A stretch of DNA of 64,000 bases from Gammaproteobacteria bacterium (GCA_013373375.1 JABXHY010000021.1:38455-102454); one strand, 5' to 3'. Shown: positions 38,713 to 49,351, counted from the first letter of the stretch. The notes: generated from the sequence alone by a model not told the origin. Numbers and translations are program-made.

Positions 38713-40083
38713 TCAATTAGTTAAAATCCTAAGTAGATTTGTATAATCTTCTTGGATATCGAGATCTTCTTCTTTTAATTCTTTTATTTTTCGACAAGCA
38801 TGAAGCACAGTCGTATGGTCTTTCCCGCCAAAAGAATCACCAATTTCCGGTAAACTACGGTTTGTTAACTCTTTGGCTAAACTCATAGCAACTTGCCTGG
38901 GCCTTGCTACTGAGCGACTTCGCCTTTTTGACAGCAAGTCTGCTACTTTAATTTTGTAGTATTCTGCTACAGTCTTTTGGATATTGTCGATACTTATTTG
39001 CTTATCCTGAGCTGCTATTAAATCTCTAAGAGCTTCTTTAACAAACTCAATGGTAATTGGCTTCCCAGTAAACTGAGCATTTGCAATTACTCTTTTTAAT
39101 GCTCCTTCCAACTCTCTAACATTTGAGCGAATCCTTTTAGCAATAAAAAAAGCAACTTCATTTGCGAGCGTTATTCCCGAAGCCTCTGCTTTTGAAATTA
39201 GGATAGCTACTCGCGTTTCTAACTCTGGAGGATCTATCGAAACCGTTAAACCCCAACCAAAACGACTTTTCAGTCTTTCCTCAACTCCATCAATCTCTTT
39301 TGGATATCGATCACAAGTCAAGATAACTTGTTGATTTCCTTCAAGTAAGGCATTGAACGTGTGGAAAAACTCTTCTTGAGAACGCTCTTTATTAGCGAAA
39401 AATTGTATGTCGTCAATTAACAAAGCATCAACCGATCGGTAATAACGCTTAAACTCGTCAATTGTATTGGTTTGTAATGCCTTTACCATATCGGCCACGA
39501 ACCGTTCGGAATGAAGATAAATTACTTTCCCGTTTGGCTTATTATGTAAAATCACATTTCCGACTGCGTGCATTAAATGCGTTTTTCCTAAGCCGACCCC
39601 TCCGTAGAGAAATAATGGATTATATGCAGTACCGGGATTTTCAGCCACTTGCTTTGCTGCCGCATTAGCCAGCTGGTTCGATTTACCCTCGACAAACTTA
39701 TCAAAACTAAAAGCTGGATTTAAATTAGATTTATGACTAATCGAAATAGACTTTTTATTATCTAGATTACTTGAAGCACTATTTTGAGGCTTTTGAGCTT
39801 CTTTTGGAGAATTAGATACTTGAGTAACGACTTGTGAGCGATTTGCTCCTATTGTTAAAACGACTCTTTTGCTTACAGAGGAGCCTATCACATCGAGCAT
39901 TTCATTTACTTTGTTCAAATAATTTTCTTTGAACCAATCCAAAACGAAACGGTTTGGCGCACTTACAACAATTTCAGTATCGCTTTCTTCAATTGCTAAC
40001 GGTTTAATCCAAGTATTAAACTGAGTCGGAGCTAAGTCTTCCTTCAGTTGGTTAGCGCATTTTGGCCAAAATTGTTGATTCAA
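38713..40083 (-). CDS. dnaA: Chromosomal replication initiator DnaA
   Basis: 456 residues from a TTG start at 40083. The start is chosen because the product then begins at [16 protein letters not shown], the usual domain I position, with AAGAGGA (40095-40089) correctly spaced; an ATG at 40152 would add 23 residues that do not resemble DnaA and would overlap the predicted promoter. Domain III has Walker [16 protein letters not shown] and Walker [11 protein letters not shown]; domain IV has the DnaA-box signature [15 protein letters not shown]. It is first in the minus-strand dnaA-dnaN-recF-gyrB run. Confidence 0.96.
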   Translation of the reverse strand: MNQQFWPKCANQLKEDLAPTQFNTWIKPLAIEESDTEIVVSAPNRFVLDWFKENYLNKVNEMLDVIGSSVSKRVVLTIGANRSQVVTQVSNSPKEAQKPQNSASSNLDNKKSISISHKSNLNPAFSFDKFVEGKSNQLANAAAKQVAENPGTAYNPLFLYGGVGLGKTHLMHAVGNVILHNKPNGKVIYLHSERFVADMVKALQTNTIDEFKRYYRSVDALLIDDIQFFANKERSQEEFFHTFNALLEGNQQVILTCDRYPKEIDGVEERLKSRFGWGLTVSIDPPELETRVAILISKAEASGITLANEVAFFIAKRIRSNVRELEGALKRVIANAQFTGKPITIEFVKEALRDLIAAQDKQISIDNIQKTVAEYYKIKVADLLSKRRSRSVARPRQVAMSLAKELTNRSLPEIGDSFGGKDHTTVLHACRKIKELKEEDLDIQEDYTNLLRILTN

Positions 40084-40107
40084 TGATTTCCTCTTACTTA
40101 TTAGAAA

Positions 40108-40136
40108 ATTTAAGACCGACAAGTGTAGCCTAACAA
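40108..40136 (-). promoter_or_regulatory. Possible dnaA promoter
   Basis: On the minus strand TTGTTA (40136-40131), a 17-bp spacer and TTAAAT (40113-40108) stand 25 bp before the TTG start. A DnaA-box-like TTTTCCACA at 40155-40163 lies just upstream, compatible with autoregulation. Weak consensus match. Confidence 0.4.
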
Positions 40137-40357
40137 ATCTACTCAGATCCATACTTTTCCACAGTAATATCTTAATAATTTATATTTACATAATTTACTT
40201 ATTGATGAAAAAAACATCAGTTTTAAAGCTGAAATGACAATTTTTGCTGGAAAACCGAATGCTTAACTGTTGTTTATCTGTGTATATTTATCAACTTAAT
40301 TAAAAAATATAACTTATTAAAGTTTTATACCTAATTTATTCGCCAATTATAATGATA

Positions 40358-40366
40358 TTATCAACA
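40358..40366 (+). promoter_or_regulatory. DnaA box
   Basis: TTATCAACA, matching the TTATNCACA-type consensus variant; forward orientation. Confidence 0.7.
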
Positions 40367-40412
40367 CCTATATCAATAACTTATATATTTGTTTTATATA
40401 TACTTTATATGG

Positions 40413-40421
40413 TTATCCACA
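40413..40421 (+). promoter_or_regulatory. DnaA box (perfect, high affinity)
   Basis: TTATCCACA, exact consensus, directly left of the most AT-rich stretch of the origin. Confidence 0.85.
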
Positions 40422-40717
40422 GATATTAACAACACTAATAATAGATCTTATAAAAGATCTTTTTATATTTATTAAATATAAATATATATATGGGTTGTGG
40501 AGAACTTGTGGTTTAACTTTGATATGGGTTTTGATAACTAATTAATAAAAATTTAAGTTTTTGGTCGTAATTAGCCAAATTTACCTTTTTTCTAGTGTTT
40601 TTTTTATTCACAGCTAAGCCTTTATATTGCTATATATAGTGTTTAAAAACCATCAAACTCATATATTTAGTGTCTAGGCTGAATTATTGATAATAGCGGG
40701 TTAAATGACTGTTTATT

Positions 40718-40726
40718 TTATCAACA
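40718..40726 (+). promoter_or_regulatory. DnaA box next to the rpmH promoter
   Basis: TTATCAACA, ending 8 bp before the rpmH -35 element, so DnaA binding could influence rpmH transcription. Confidence 0.65.
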
Positions 40727-40733
40727 AAACCCG

Positions 40734-40762
40734 TTGATCTGAGACATTCATTCCGCTAGAAT
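40734..40762 (+). promoter_or_regulatory. rpmH promoter
   Basis: TTGATC (40734-40739), a 17-bp spacer and TAGAAT (40757-40762) form a near-consensus sigma70 promoter 54 bp before rpmH. Confidence 0.75.
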
Positions 40763-40816
40763 TGCGCCCCCGCTCGATAGAGTAATTTGAATCTTATTTG
40801 AAATTGGGTAATTACC

Positions 40817-40951
40817 ATGAAACGTACTTTTCAACCTAGCAACTTAAAACGTAAACGCACTCATGGTTTTCGTGCTCGTATGGCGACCAAAAATGGTCGA
40901 GCTGTTCTCGCGCGTCGACGTGCGAAGGGCCGTAAAGTTTTAAGTGCATAA
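40817..40951 (+). CDS. rpmH: 50S ribosomal protein L34
   Basis: 44-residue, highly basic protein beginning [20 protein letters not shown] and ending GRKVLSA, the universal L34 sequence. ATG at 40817, stop at 40951. First gene right of the origin; short enough to be easily missed by automatic size cut-offs. Confidence 0.98.
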   Translation: MKRTFQPSNLKRKRTHGFRARMATKNGRAVLARRRAKGRKVLSA

Positions 40952-40987
40952 ATAATTCGGTAGCTCTTGTGGCAAACCCTTTCTAGA

Positions 40988-41341
40988 ATGAATCAAGGTT
41001 TTTCACGGGAGCTGCGACTTCTTAGAGCTACTGACTTTTCATTTGTCTTTGCTCGCCCCATCAGAGTCGGCAACAAAGCTTTCACTGTACTCTGTCGAAA
41101 AAATAATCTATCCCATCCTAGACTCGGATTAGCCATAGCAAAAAAACAGGTAAAACTCGCAGTCAATCGAAATTTGATAAAACGCTTAATTAGAGAATCT
41201 TTTCGGCATAGCCAAGGTAACTTACCGAACTACGATTTTATATTTATGGTTAGACGAGAAATAAATCAAATGGATAATGAGAAGATTTCGTCAAGCTTGC
41301 AGCATATTTGGTCAAAAACGCGTAAACTATGCGCCGATTAA
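40988..41341 (+). CDS. rnpA: Ribonuclease P protein component
   Basis: 117-residue protein subunit of RNase P. Basic, with [20 protein letters not shown] and the RNA-binding [13 protein letters not shown] signature. I place the start at ATG 40988, which aligns with relatives starting shortly before FxRELRLL; an upstream TTG at 40967 would add seven residues. No strong Shine-Dalgarno precedes either. The 3' end overlaps yidD by 13 bp. Confidence 0.93.
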   Translation: MNQGFSRELRLLRATDFSFVFARPIRVGNKAFTVLCRKNNLSHPRLGLAIAKKQVKLAVNRNLIKRLIRESFRHSQGNLPNYDFIFMVRREINQMDNEKISSSLQHIWSKTRKLCAD

Positions 41342-41580
41342 TCGTTTGGTTAATTACTGGGTATCAAAAACTTATTAGCCCACTGTTAGGTAATAATTGT
41401 CGATATCATCCTACATGTTCGCAATTTGCTATTCAGGCTGTGTTGCGGTTTGGAGTGATTAAAGGTTGTTGGCTCGCTGTTAAGCGAATAGCGCGATGTC
41501 ATCCACTTGCTGAAGGCGGAATAGATCCCGTACCGGAAAAGTTTGAGTGGGTAAAAACTGAAAATAAAACAAAGAAGTAA
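41329..41580 (+). CDS. yidD: Membrane protein insertion efficiency factor YidD
   Basis: 83 residues with the family core [20 protein letters not shown] and the three conserved Cys, followed by [13 protein letters not shown]. It assists YidC-dependent insertion at the inner membrane through an amphipathic helix. It overlaps rnpA by 13 bp and precedes yidC by 17 bp. Confidence 0.97.
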   Translation: MRRLIVWLITGYQKLISPLLGNNCRYHPTCSQFAIQAVLRFGVIKGCWLAVKRIARCHPLAEGGIDPVPEKFEWVKTENKTKK

Positions 41581-41597
41581 TCTAGAGAACATTAATT

Positions 41598-43259
41598 ATG
41601 GAATCTTACCGAGGTTTTTTATTATTAGCATTAGGGTTCATTAGCTTTTTACTGTATCAGCAATGGCAGGAAGATTACGCAACCAAACCTGAAGTGGCAC
41701 AATCTAAATCTGCAGTTACAGCCTCTGAGGTCCCTGCTGCTCAAATACCAGTTGAAGGAAATCAAGAAACTGACATTCCTTCGGCAAAACCTGAATCAAA
41801 GACTAATGGACAAAACCTAACGACTGAAAAAGTTATATTGTCAAACGATGTTATTGAAATAACAGTAGATACATTTGGTGGTGATGTTACTAAAGCTAAG
41901 TTACTTCAATTTAACAAGAAGCTGAATAACTCTGACGATAAAGTTGTACTGCTAACTGAAGAAGACGGCAGGTTATTTGTCGCTCGAAGTGGAATTTTAG
42001 GTGATAGCACACCAGACTCTTCTGCGAAACGCGCGACTTACAAAATCATAGATCAACAATCGAAAGGGAAATTGAAACAGTTAACTCTTAGCTGGACTAA
42101 CGAACAAGGCGTTGAGTTTCAAAAAATATTTAGTCTAGAACCTGAATCCTATCAACTTAAAGTCGACTTCAAAGTAGTCAATCAATCCGATAAATCGATT
42201 GATGTTGCCGTATTTAACCAGTTAAACCGAGACCGCTATGTTGTATCGGAAGGTAATGCTTTTGGATTACAAGCCTATACTGGCGCAGCTTACTCATCCG
42301 AGGATACTCATTACGAAAAGTATGAGTTCGAAGATATGGATGACGCTGACCTGAATATTAAAACTAAGGGTGGGTGGATTGCCTATCTACAGCATTATTT
42401 TTTAACAGCCTGGATACCTGATCAAAACGGAATTAATCAAATTTCCACAGTCGTACTGAATCAGGATAATTCTATCATTCGAGTCGTACAGCAGTGGGTA
42501 AATATTGGTTCTCAAGCTGAAAAAACCATTTCTTCTACTTTGTATGTCGGTCCTAAAAATCAAGATAAGCTTGAATCAATTGCTAAAAACTTGGATCGCA
42601 CGGTTGACTACGGTGTCTTATGGCTAATTGGTCAGCCATTATTTGTGTTACTCACGTTTTTCCAGGCTTTTGTTATTAACTGGGGACTCGCAATTATTCT
42701 TGTCACGATTACAGTAAAACTACTTCTTTACCCACTCGCAAACGCACAGTATAAGAGTTTCGCAAAAATGAGAATGTTGCAGCCTAAATTGCAACAACTT
42801 AAAGAGCGTTATGGTGAAGATCGACAAAAAATGTCGATGGCAATGATGGAGATGTACAAGAAGGAAAAAGTAAACCCTATGGGTGGATGTTTACCTCTTT
42901 TAATTCAAATGCCAGTGTTTCTTGCTCTTTATTGGGTATTAATGGAAAGTTATGAGATTCGACACGCGCCTTTTATCTTCTGGATTCAAGACTTGTCATC
43001 GAAAGACCCATTTTTTGTTCTTCCTGTTTTGATGGGGATATCGATGTGGGGGATGCAAAAGCTTCAACCTACAGCAGCAACTATGGATCCGATGCAACAA
43101 AAAATAATGCAACTGTTACCGGTAATGATGACAGCATTTATGGCGTTCTTCCCTTCAGGGTTAGTACTGTATTGGTTGGTGAATAATATTCTTTCGATCG
43201 CTCAACAACTTTACATTACCAATAAAATTGAAAAAGAGTATCAAACGAAAAAAGCATAG
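41598..43259 (+). CDS. yidC: Membrane protein insertase YidC
   Basis: 553-residue insertase. N-terminal signal-anchor (about 5-21, FLLLALGFISFLLYQQW), a low-complexity linker, the large periplasmic beta-sandwich domain (about 75-340) and the five-helix catalytic core with MRMLQPKLQQLKERYGEDRQ and MGGCLPLLIQMPVFLALYWVL. Gram-negative length. It lies 17 bp after yidD and 6 bp before mnmE. Confidence 0.98.
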   Translation: MESYRGFLLLALGFISFLLYQQWQEDYATKPEVAQSKSAVTASEVPAAQIPVEGNQETDIPSAKPESKTNGQNLTTEKVILSNDVIEITVDTFGGDVTKAKLLQFNKKLNNSDDKVVLLTEEDGRLFVARSGILGDSTPDSSAKRATYKIIDQQSKGKLKQLTLSWTNEQGVEFQKIFSLEPESYQLKVDFKVVNQSDKSIDVAVFNQLNRDRYVVSEGNAFGLQAYTGAAYSSEDTHYEKYEFEDMDDADLNIKTKGGWIAYLQHYFLTAWIPDQNGINQISTVVLNQDNSIIRVVQQWVNIGSQAEKTISSTLYVGPKNQDKLESIAKNLDRTVDYGVLWLIGQPLFVLLTFFQAFVINWGLAIILVTITVKLLLYPLANAQYKSFAKMRMLQPKLQQLKERYGEDRQKMSMAMMEMYKKEKVNPMGGCLPLLIQMPVFLALYWVLMESYEIRHAPFIFWIQDLSSKDPFFVLPVLMGISMWGMQKLQPTAATMDPMQQKIMQLLPVMMTAFMAFFPSGLVLYWLVNNILSIAQQLYITNKIEKEYQTKKA

Positions 43260-43265
43260 TTTGGT

Positions 43266-44639
43266 ATGAACTCGACTTCAGACACCATTGTTGCACTGGC
43301 TACTCCTCCTGGAAAAGGAGGAGTAGGAGTTATTCGAGTTTCAGGACCAGAAGCTCTTTCAATTACTAAACATATTGTTAAATCAGATCTTAAGCCTCGG
43401 CACGCTCATTACCTATCTTTTTACAATCACACCAATGAAGTCCTTGATCAAGGTTTAGCTATCTATTTTAAAAATCCTCATTCATTCACTGGAGAGGATG
43501 TAGTTGAGTTGCAAGGTCATGGCGGCCCAATTGTTTTAGATTTAATTATTAAAGAATTAATTAGGCTTGGTGCAAGAATGGCAAAGCCTGGAGAGTTTTC
43601 CGAGCGAGCTTTTTTGAATGATAAGCTAGACCTTGCTCAAGCTGAAGCCATCGCTGATCTAATTAACGCATCATCGGAACATGCTGCTAAAAGTGCTTTG
43701 AAAAGTTTACAAGGCGATTTTTCTTCAAAAATAAATACATTGGTAGAAGCATTAATTAGCCTTCGATTGTATGTTGAAGCCGCTATCGACTTTCCTGAGG
43801 AAGAAATAGATTTTTTAACGGACGGTAAAGTTCAATTAGACTTAAATAACTTATTGAGAGAAATTTCCTTACTTCAAAAGCAAGCAGAACAAGGCGCAAT
43901 TTTAAGAGAAGGAATGACGGTTGTACTCGCAGGAAAACCAAATGCTGGAAAATCAAGTTTACTAAATGCGTTAGCCGGACGAGAGAGTGCGATAGTAACA
44001 GACATTCCTGGTACAACTCGCGATGTCTTAAAAGAATACATCAATATTGATGGAATGCCATTGCACATCGTTGATACGGCAGGCTTACGTCTTGCTAGCG
44101 ACGAGGTGGAAAAAATCGGAATTCAAAGAGCTTGGAAAGAAATTGAAGACGCTGATCGTCTTTTATTAGTCGTCGACATTACCGAAGAGAATTCGGAAAA
44201 CGCTGCCGAACAAGTTCTACAAGACTTAAAGAAAAATATTACTAAGTTACCACCAATCACCTTGGTTAATAATAAGTGTGATTTGAAAGGAGTCGAAGAG
44301 AAATTTGAACCATCGAGTGATAACAGTAATGAAAAAATTTGGTTAAGTGCAAAATCCAATCATGGCATTGGCCTGTTGCGAGAGCATCTTAAAACCATTA
44401 TGGGATATAACACTTCTACTGAAGGGGTTTTTATTGCAAGACGACGGCATGTGGAAGCCATTAATCTTGCGCACGAAAAAGTACAGCAAGCGCTTCATCA
44501 GCTAACCGATTTTAACGCTGGTGAACTTGTTGCTGAAGAGTTGAGACTCGCTCAACTCTCTCTTAGTGAAATTACTGGAGAATTCACAGCTGATGATCTT
44601 CTCGGTAAAATTTTCTCGAGTTTCTGCATCGGTAAATAA
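43266..44639 (+). CDS. mnmE: tRNA uridine-5-carboxymethylaminomethyl modification GTPase MnmE
   Basis: 457 residues. N-terminal THF-binding domain begins [21 protein letters not shown], the G domain has [14 protein letters not shown] and DIPGTTRD, and the C terminus is the invariant CIGK with the functional Cys. It works with MnmG on wobble U34 of certain tRNAs; mnmG is 1.36 kb downstream, separated by an opposite-strand gene. Confidence 0.98.
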   Translation: MNSTSDTIVALATPPGKGGVGVIRVSGPEALSITKHIVKSDLKPRHAHYLSFYNHTNEVLDQGLAIYFKNPHSFTGEDVVELQGHGGPIVLDLIIKELIRLGARMAKPGEFSERAFLNDKLDLAQAEAIADLINASSEHAAKSALKSLQGDFSSKINTLVEALISLRLYVEAAIDFPEEEIDFLTDGKVQLDLNNLLREISLLQKQAEQGAILREGMTVVLAGKPNAGKSSLLNALAGRESAIVTDIPGTTRDVLKEYINIDGMPLHIVDTAGLRLASDEVEKIGIQRAWKEIEDADRLLLVVDITEENSENAAEQVLQDLKKNITKLPPITLVNNKCDLKGVEEKFEPSSDNSNEKIWLSAKSNHGIGLLREHLKTIMGYNTSTEGVFIARRRHVEAINLAHEKVQQALHQLTDFNAGELVAEELRLAQLSLSEITGEFTADDLLGKIFSSFCIGK

Positions 44640-44640
44640 A

Positions 44641-45864
44641 CTATTTTAAAATTTCTATCGAGCGAATTTCATAAGGTCTAAACCTTACAGTAGCAAAGCC
44701 ACCAGATTGGCGAATTTGCAATTCTATTCTTTGATTGGTAACACGCTTTATCTGACCCTTGTAACGCTTATTATTTTCATCAATAAGCTCAACACGCTTG
44801 TCAAGCAACTGCCTTAATCGATAAACACTTGGTCTTTTAATAATTTCCTTATTGTCGGTTGTTGCTGTTTTGTTTTTTACGACCTTTTCTAATTCAGTAT
44901 TTTCTGCTTTATTAATTAATTGTGTAATGGCTCGTCCGTTAATATTGAGAACAATACCAAGTTGCTCAAATTTTTCTACGAGCGAAAGCTCATCATACTT
45001 TTCAAGTCTAATGCCTGTGGCGGGACTGAATGAGAAAGTTAGATTCTCAGGTTTTTCGACAAATAGTTCATAACGATCAAGTAATTCGCGACTTGGCGCT
45101 ATTTTATTGTCTTCAAAATAAGTGATGACTTCATTTAAGTGTTTTTGTTGAAAACTGGCAACAGAAGAGTTATTTGTTGATGCACATAACTGATCTCGTT
45201 TGCTTAGGAATTGAGTATCAAACATGACCCACTGTCCGTAAACAAGATATGGTGAAGCGTCATTATTTGGCTTAAAGTCATTTAGCTCCAATTGCCACTC
45301 AATAGAAGAAAAACTTTCTAATTTATGGCTGCCTTGAAACACAATTGAAGACGCCAAGCTGTCATATCGATAGCTAATTTCAGTAGTGCCATTGAGTTCT
45401 GCAAACCCCATGTTTGTGATAGCGTTAAAACTTGGTGGTGAATACCTTCCGCAGCCTAACATTAGAATTTCTGCAAACTCGATATCGCTCGGCTTTTTGT
45501 TCACCTTTGCCAATTGTTCAACAGGTATCGTTAAGCCCTCTAACCTAATCTCCCCTGTAACAGGGTAATCGCTTAAGATTATTCGATCCGTTAAATCCCA
45601 GTAAGAGCCGTAGCTAGGAGGCTGATAAATTAATCTCTCAGCACGAAACAACACTCCATAAGCATTGTGCATGAGTATTGGCTCTAAAATGACTAATTCA
45701 CCCTCGGCATTGTTATAATGTTGGCTGTAACTTAGGGTGTATCCTCTCGGCAGCTGCTCTGTAGCAGTATTGATGAGCAGTCTTAAGTGATTCCATTGAT
45801 AAAAAACAACTGCAACCAATAATATCGCGGCGAGTAAGAAAAACCGGAAGATCTTCTTGATCAT
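44641..45864 (-). CDS. Unknown membrane-anchored protein between mnmE and mnmG
   Basis: 407 residues, not recognised. A single N-terminal transmembrane segment (about 7-24) and a large soluble part suggest a periplasmic protein with an N-in anchor. The first half is beta-rich and reminiscent of lipid- or AsmA-type periplasmic proteins in texture only. The last about 55 residues (RVELIDENNKRYKGQIKRV, then IELQIRQSGGFATVRF) have the alternating pattern of a small beta-barrel (Sm/SH3-like). Two internal Cys near 135 and 228 could form a disulfide. It converges with mnmE (1-bp gap) and diverges from mnmG. Confidence 0.75.
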   Translation of the reverse strand: MIKKIFRFFLLAAILLVAVVFYQWNHLRLLINTATEQLPRGYTLSYSQHYNNAEGELVILEPILMHNAYGVLFRAERLIYQPPSYGSYWDLTDRIILSDYPVTGEIRLEGLTIPVEQLAKVNKKPSDIEFAEILMLGCGRYSPPSFNAITNMGFAELNGTTEISYRYDSLASSIVFQGSHKLESFSSIEWQLELNDFKPNNDASPYLVYGQWVMFDTQFLSKRDQLCASTNNSSVASFQQKHLNEVITYFEDNKIAPSRELLDRYELFVEKPENLTFSFSPATGIRLEKYDELSLVEKFEQLGIVLNINGRAITQLINKAENTELEKVVKNKTATTDNKEIIKRPSVYRLRQLLDKRVELIDENNKRYKGQIKRVTNQRIELQIRQSGGFATVRFRPYEIRSIEILK

Positions 45865-45996
45865 TAGTAAGCCTGCTTTGAATAATTATACAAATCAATA
45901 AGTTATACTATTTTATAGCAAACATACAGAAATTATATTTTGACAACGTTCAAAATTTAAACAAACTCATGTAAAATCTGCGCCCCTTTGAAGTAA

Positions 45997-47898
45997 ATGA
46001 TTAAAACTATGCGTTTTGCAGAATCGTTCGATGTAATAGTAATTGGTGGTGGGCATGCAGGCACAGAAGCAGCGTTGGCAGCCGCTCGCATGGGCTCCAA
46101 CACTTTACTGTTAACTCACAATATCGACACCTTAGGTCAAATGAGCTGTAACCCTGCAATTGGTGGGATTGGCAAAGGCCATTTAGTAAAAGAGATAGAT
46201 GCCTTAGGTGGCATTATGGCTCGAGCGATCGATCGCGCTGGAATCCAGTTTCGCACGCTTAACGCCTCTAAAGGTCCTGCGGTTAGAGCTACTCGAGCTC
46301 AAGCGGACCGAGCACTGTATAAAGCAGCTATTCGTAAAGTTCTTGAAGATCAGCCTAATTTAAAGATATTTCAACAAGCTGCAGATGATCTTATTATTCA
46401 CGGCGAGAAAGTCGTCGGGGTAAAAACACAAATGGGTCTCGAGTTTTACTCGAACTCAGTGGTGTTAACCACAGGTACATTTCTTGGCGGCGTTATACAT
46501 ATTGGATTGGAGCAGCACAGTGGAGGACGCGCAGGTGATCCACCAGCGATTGCACTTGCGCAACGACTTAGAGAAATGCCGTTTCGAGTGGATCGTTTGA
46601 AAACTGGCACACCACCTCGTATTGATGCAAAGTCCATTAACTTTTCCGAACTTGAAGTACAACCTGGAGATAACCCAACTCCCGTTTTCTCTTTTATTGG
46701 CTCAAGAAAAGAGCAGCCTGAGCAAGTTAACTGTTGGATAACCCATACCAACGAAAATACTCACGAAGCAATCCGAGGTGGACTCGACCGCTCTCCAATG
46801 TACTCTGGAGTTATAGAAGGTATCGGCCCTCGTTACTGTCCTTCAATAGAAGATAAAATCATGCGTTTCGCAGATAAGTCATCGCACCAAATTTTTATCG
46901 AACCAGAGGGGCTCAATACTCACGAAGTTTATCCAAATGGAATTTCTACTTCTCTTCCATTTGACGTTCAGCTCCAATTCGTTCGATCAATAAATGGTTT
47001 TGAAAACGCGTTTATCACTCGACCCGGCTACGCCATCGAGTACGACTTTTTCGATCCGCGCGATTTAAAGAGCACTTTAGAAACTAAGTTCATCGAAGGC
47101 TTGTATTTCGCAGGCCAAATAAATGGAACCACAGGATATGAAGAGGCAGCAGCACAAGGATTATTAGCGGGATTAAACGCTGCATTGCGCTCTCAGGAAA
47201 AAGAAGCTTGGTCCCCTCGCCGTGATGAAGCTTATCTCGGTGTTTTAGTCGACGACTTAATTACAGCTGGTACTAAAGAGCCATACAGAATGTTTACTTC
47301 CCGAGCAGAATACCGATTATTGCTGCGCGAGGATAATGCTGATTTACGCCTTACCGGAATAGGAAGAAAATTAGGGTTAGTGGATGATCATCGCTGGGCA
47401 ATGTTTAATCGGAAAACCGATCTAATAGAGCAAGAGACTCAGCGCTTAAATAAACTATTCGTTCAGCCAGATTCTGAGTCAGCGAAACTGTTAGCTGCTT
47501 CGATTGAAAAACCAATCACCAAAGAATCTCGAGTAAGTGATTTATTAAAGCGTCCCGAGTTGAACTATCGTTCATTAATGGCACTTCCTGCAATTGGGCC
47601 TGGAGTAGATGATGAGCAAGTCGCGTTGCAGGTCGAAGTCCAAGCTAAATATGCCGGTTATATTGCACGCCAAAAAGACGAAATAGAACGCAGTTTACGT
47701 TACGAAAATGCACCAATTCCTTTGGATTTTGATTATGCATCGATTAGCGGGTTATCGGCTGAAGTTACTCAAAAACTAGAACAAAATCGACCTGAAACAA
47801 TTGGGCAAGCAAGTCGCATTTCTGGAGTTACGCCAGCTGCTATATCTTTGATATTAGTTTATTTAAAAAAGCGTAATTTACTTCGTAAGTCAGCATAG
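45997..47898 (+). CDS. mnmG: tRNA uridine-5-carboxymethylaminomethyl modification enzyme MnmG (GidA)
   Basis: 633-residue FAD enzyme partnering MnmE. FAD loop [20 protein letters not shown], then [32 protein letters not shown], and [17 protein letters not shown] are diagnostic. The first ATG (45997) is used; a second in-frame ATG at 46009 would also keep the FAD loop. Its stop overlaps the GTG of rsmG by 1 bp. Confidence 0.98.
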   Translation: MIKTMRFAESFDVIVIGGGHAGTEAALAAARMGSNTLLLTHNIDTLGQMSCNPAIGGIGKGHLVKEIDALGGIMARAIDRAGIQFRTLNASKGPAVRATRAQADRALYKAAIRKVLEDQPNLKIFQQAADDLIIHGEKVVGVKTQMGLEFYSNSVVLTTGTFLGGVIHIGLEQHSGGRAGDPPAIALAQRLREMPFRVDRLKTGTPPRIDAKSINFSELEVQPGDNPTPVFSFIGSRKEQPEQVNCWITHTNENTHEAIRGGLDRSPMYSGVIEGIGPRYCPSIEDKIMRFADKSSHQIFIEPEGLNTHEVYPNGISTSLPFDVQLQFVRSINGFENAFITRPGYAIEYDFFDPRDLKSTLETKFIEGLYFAGQINGTTGYEEAAAQGLLAGLNAALRSQEKEAWSPRRDEAYLGVLVDDLITAGTKEPYRMFTSRAEYRLLLREDNADLRLTGIGRKLGLVDDHRWAMFNRKTDLIEQETQRLNKLFVQPDSESAKLLAASIEKPITKESRVSDLLKRPELNYRSLMALPAIGPGVDDEQVALQVEVQAKYAGYIARQKDEIERSLRYENAPIPLDFDYASISGLSAEVTQKLEQNRPETIGQASRISGVTPAAISLILVYLKKRNLLRKSA

Positions 47899-48542
47899 TG
47901 AACCTAACACTAATGGATATTTCGACTCGTATCTCCGATGGATTAGTGCAATTAGATCTTGCAGCTTCGAGTGAGCAACTAAACCTTTTAAAAGCTTGTA
48001 TTGAGCAGCTGAGTAAATGGAATAAAGCCTACAACCTGACCGCGATACGCGAATCAGATAAAATGGTTATCCTGCATCTATTCGACTCATTATCGATTTT
48101 AAAAAAGCTACAGCCTGGACGACTGCTTGATGTTGGAACTGGACCAGGCTTTCCAGGCATACCGCTAGCGATTATGGATCCAAACCGAGAATTTTATTTA
48201 CTCGATTCAAATGGCAAAAAAACCCGTTACATCAAGCAGTTGATTCACGAGCTTGGACTAACCAATGTTACGGTGCTAGACACCCGCGTCGAACAGTGGC
48301 AACCTGAACAACCTTTTGACGTAATTGTTAGCCGAGCGTTTGCCAGTCTTACTAAAATGGTAAGTCTTTCTGAGCATTTACTCGCGCCGCAAGGCTATTG
48401 GCAAGCGATGAAAGGAGAGTTTCATCAAGAGGAAGTCAATCAAATGCCGTCAAGGGTTTCGGTAATATCTGTCGACCCGCTTGAGGTACCCGGTCTAGAG
48501 GCTGAGAGGCACTTAATAACGATCAAAAAATCCAATAATTAA
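47898..48542 (+). CDS. rsmG: 16S rRNA (guanine-N7) methyltransferase RsmG (GidB)
   Basis: 214 residues. SAM-binding motif LLDVGTGPGFPGIPLAI, NAYNLTAIRE-like block KWNKAYNLTAIRES, and VIVSRAFASLTKMV. Methylates G527 of 16S rRNA. GTG start overlapping the last base of the mnmG stop. It is followed by parA in the conserved order. Confidence 0.97.
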   Translation: MNLTLMDISTRISDGLVQLDLAASSEQLNLLKACIEQLSKWNKAYNLTAIRESDKMVILHLFDSLSILKKLQPGRLLDVGTGPGFPGIPLAIMDPNREFYLLDSNGKKTRYIKQLIHELGLTNVTVLDTRVEQWQPEQPFDVIVSRAFASLTKMVSLSEHLLAPQGYWQAMKGEFHQEEVNQMPSRVSVISVDPLEVPGLEAERHLITIKKSNN

Positions 48543-48556
48543 ATTAGGGGTTGTTG

Positions 48557-49351
48557 GTGGCTAGGATAATTGCAATAACAAATCAAAAAGGTGGTGTTGG
48601 TAAAACGACCACGAGTATCAACATTTCGGCAAGTTTAGTCGCCACTAAGCGCCGCATTTTATTGATTGATCTGGATCCTCAAGGAAATGCATCCAGTGGC
48701 TGTGGTATTGAAAAGTCTCAGCAAGAGCAAAACGTTTTAGATGTGTTACTGGGTGATTGCTCTGCGCAGTCTGTTATTCAACCAGCACCCAATGGCGGCT
48801 TTGATATTTTGGCGGCAAATGGTGATTTGGCTGCGGCTGATGTGCACCTGATGGAACTAGAAGATAAAGAGTCTCGTTTGAAGCGTGCCTTGAGCACAGT
48901 GCGCAATAACTATGATTATATTTTTATAGATTGCCCACCTTCACTTAACATGCTGACTGTAAATGCACTAGTGGCGGCAGACTCTGTGTTGATACCGATG
49001 CAATGCGAATACTACGCCCTTGAAGGAATTTCTTCATTAATGGATACAATCAATCAGATTATTGAGCATGTAAATCCGGAATTAGAGATCGAAGGTATCT
49101 TACGAACCATGTATGATCCGCGCAACCGACTGGCAACAGAAGTATCCAGCCAGTTACATGAGTACTTTGGTGAAAAGGTTTATCGAAGTGTCATTCCGAG
49201 AAATGTCCGTCTTGCAGAAGCCCCAAGTTATGGTATGCCGGCCCTTCAATACGACCGTTTATCAAGTGGCGCAAAATGCTATTTGGCGCTTGCCGGTGAA
49301 ATAATTCGACGCCAAGAACAAGGGCAGCAAACTCCTGTGGCGGCACAATAA
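48557..49351 (+). CDS. parA: Chromosome partitioning ATPase ParA (Soj)
   Basis: 264 residues from GTG 48557, chosen because AGGGG (48546-48550) is 6 bp upstream; two TTG codons at 48551 and 48554 are alternatives. Deviant Walker A KGGVGKTTTSIN at residues 11-22 with the signature Lys, Walker A' LIDLDPQGNASSG, and FIDCPPSLNMLT. Drives origin segregation together with ParB and the parS sites in recF. Confidence 0.97.
   Translation: MARIIAITNQKGGVGKTTTSINISASLVATKRRILLIDLDPQGNASSGCGIEKSQQEQNVLDVLLGDCSAQSVIQPAPNGGFDILAANGDLAAADVHLMELEDKESRLKRALSTVRNNYDYIFIDCPPSLNMLTVNALVAADSVLIPMQCEYYALEGISSLMDTINQIIEHVNPELEIEGILRTMYDPRNRLATEVSSQLHEYFGEKVYRSVIPRNVRLAEAPSYGMPALQYDRLSSGAKCYLALAGEIIRRQEQGQQTPVAAQ

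Larger units (their letters stand above)
40137..40733. other. oriC: Chromosomal replication origin oriC
   Basis: The 733-bp dnaA-rpmH gap is very AT-rich and holds exact DnaA boxes TTATCAACA (40358-40366, 40718-40726) and TTATCCACA (40413-40421), plus near-boxes TTTTCCACA (40155), TTATCAACT (40288), TGTGGAGAA (40496) and TGTGGTTTA (40507). The unwinding element is probably 40422-40491, with two GATCT-headed 13-mer-like repeats at 40444 and 40456. Location between dnaA and rpmH matches pseudomonad-type origins. Ends are approximate. Confidence 0.85.

Noticed and set aside
40443..40465. AGATCTT/AAGATCT hairpin plus T-run as a transcription terminator
   Set aside because: It is pure AT except for the GATC cores, lies in oriC away from any gene end, and fits better as part of the unwinding element.
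45940..45977. TTGACA and TAAAAT upstream of mnmG as a promoter
   Set aside because: The spacing is 26 bp, far from 17; a TTCAAA at the right distance is weak, so no promoter is called.
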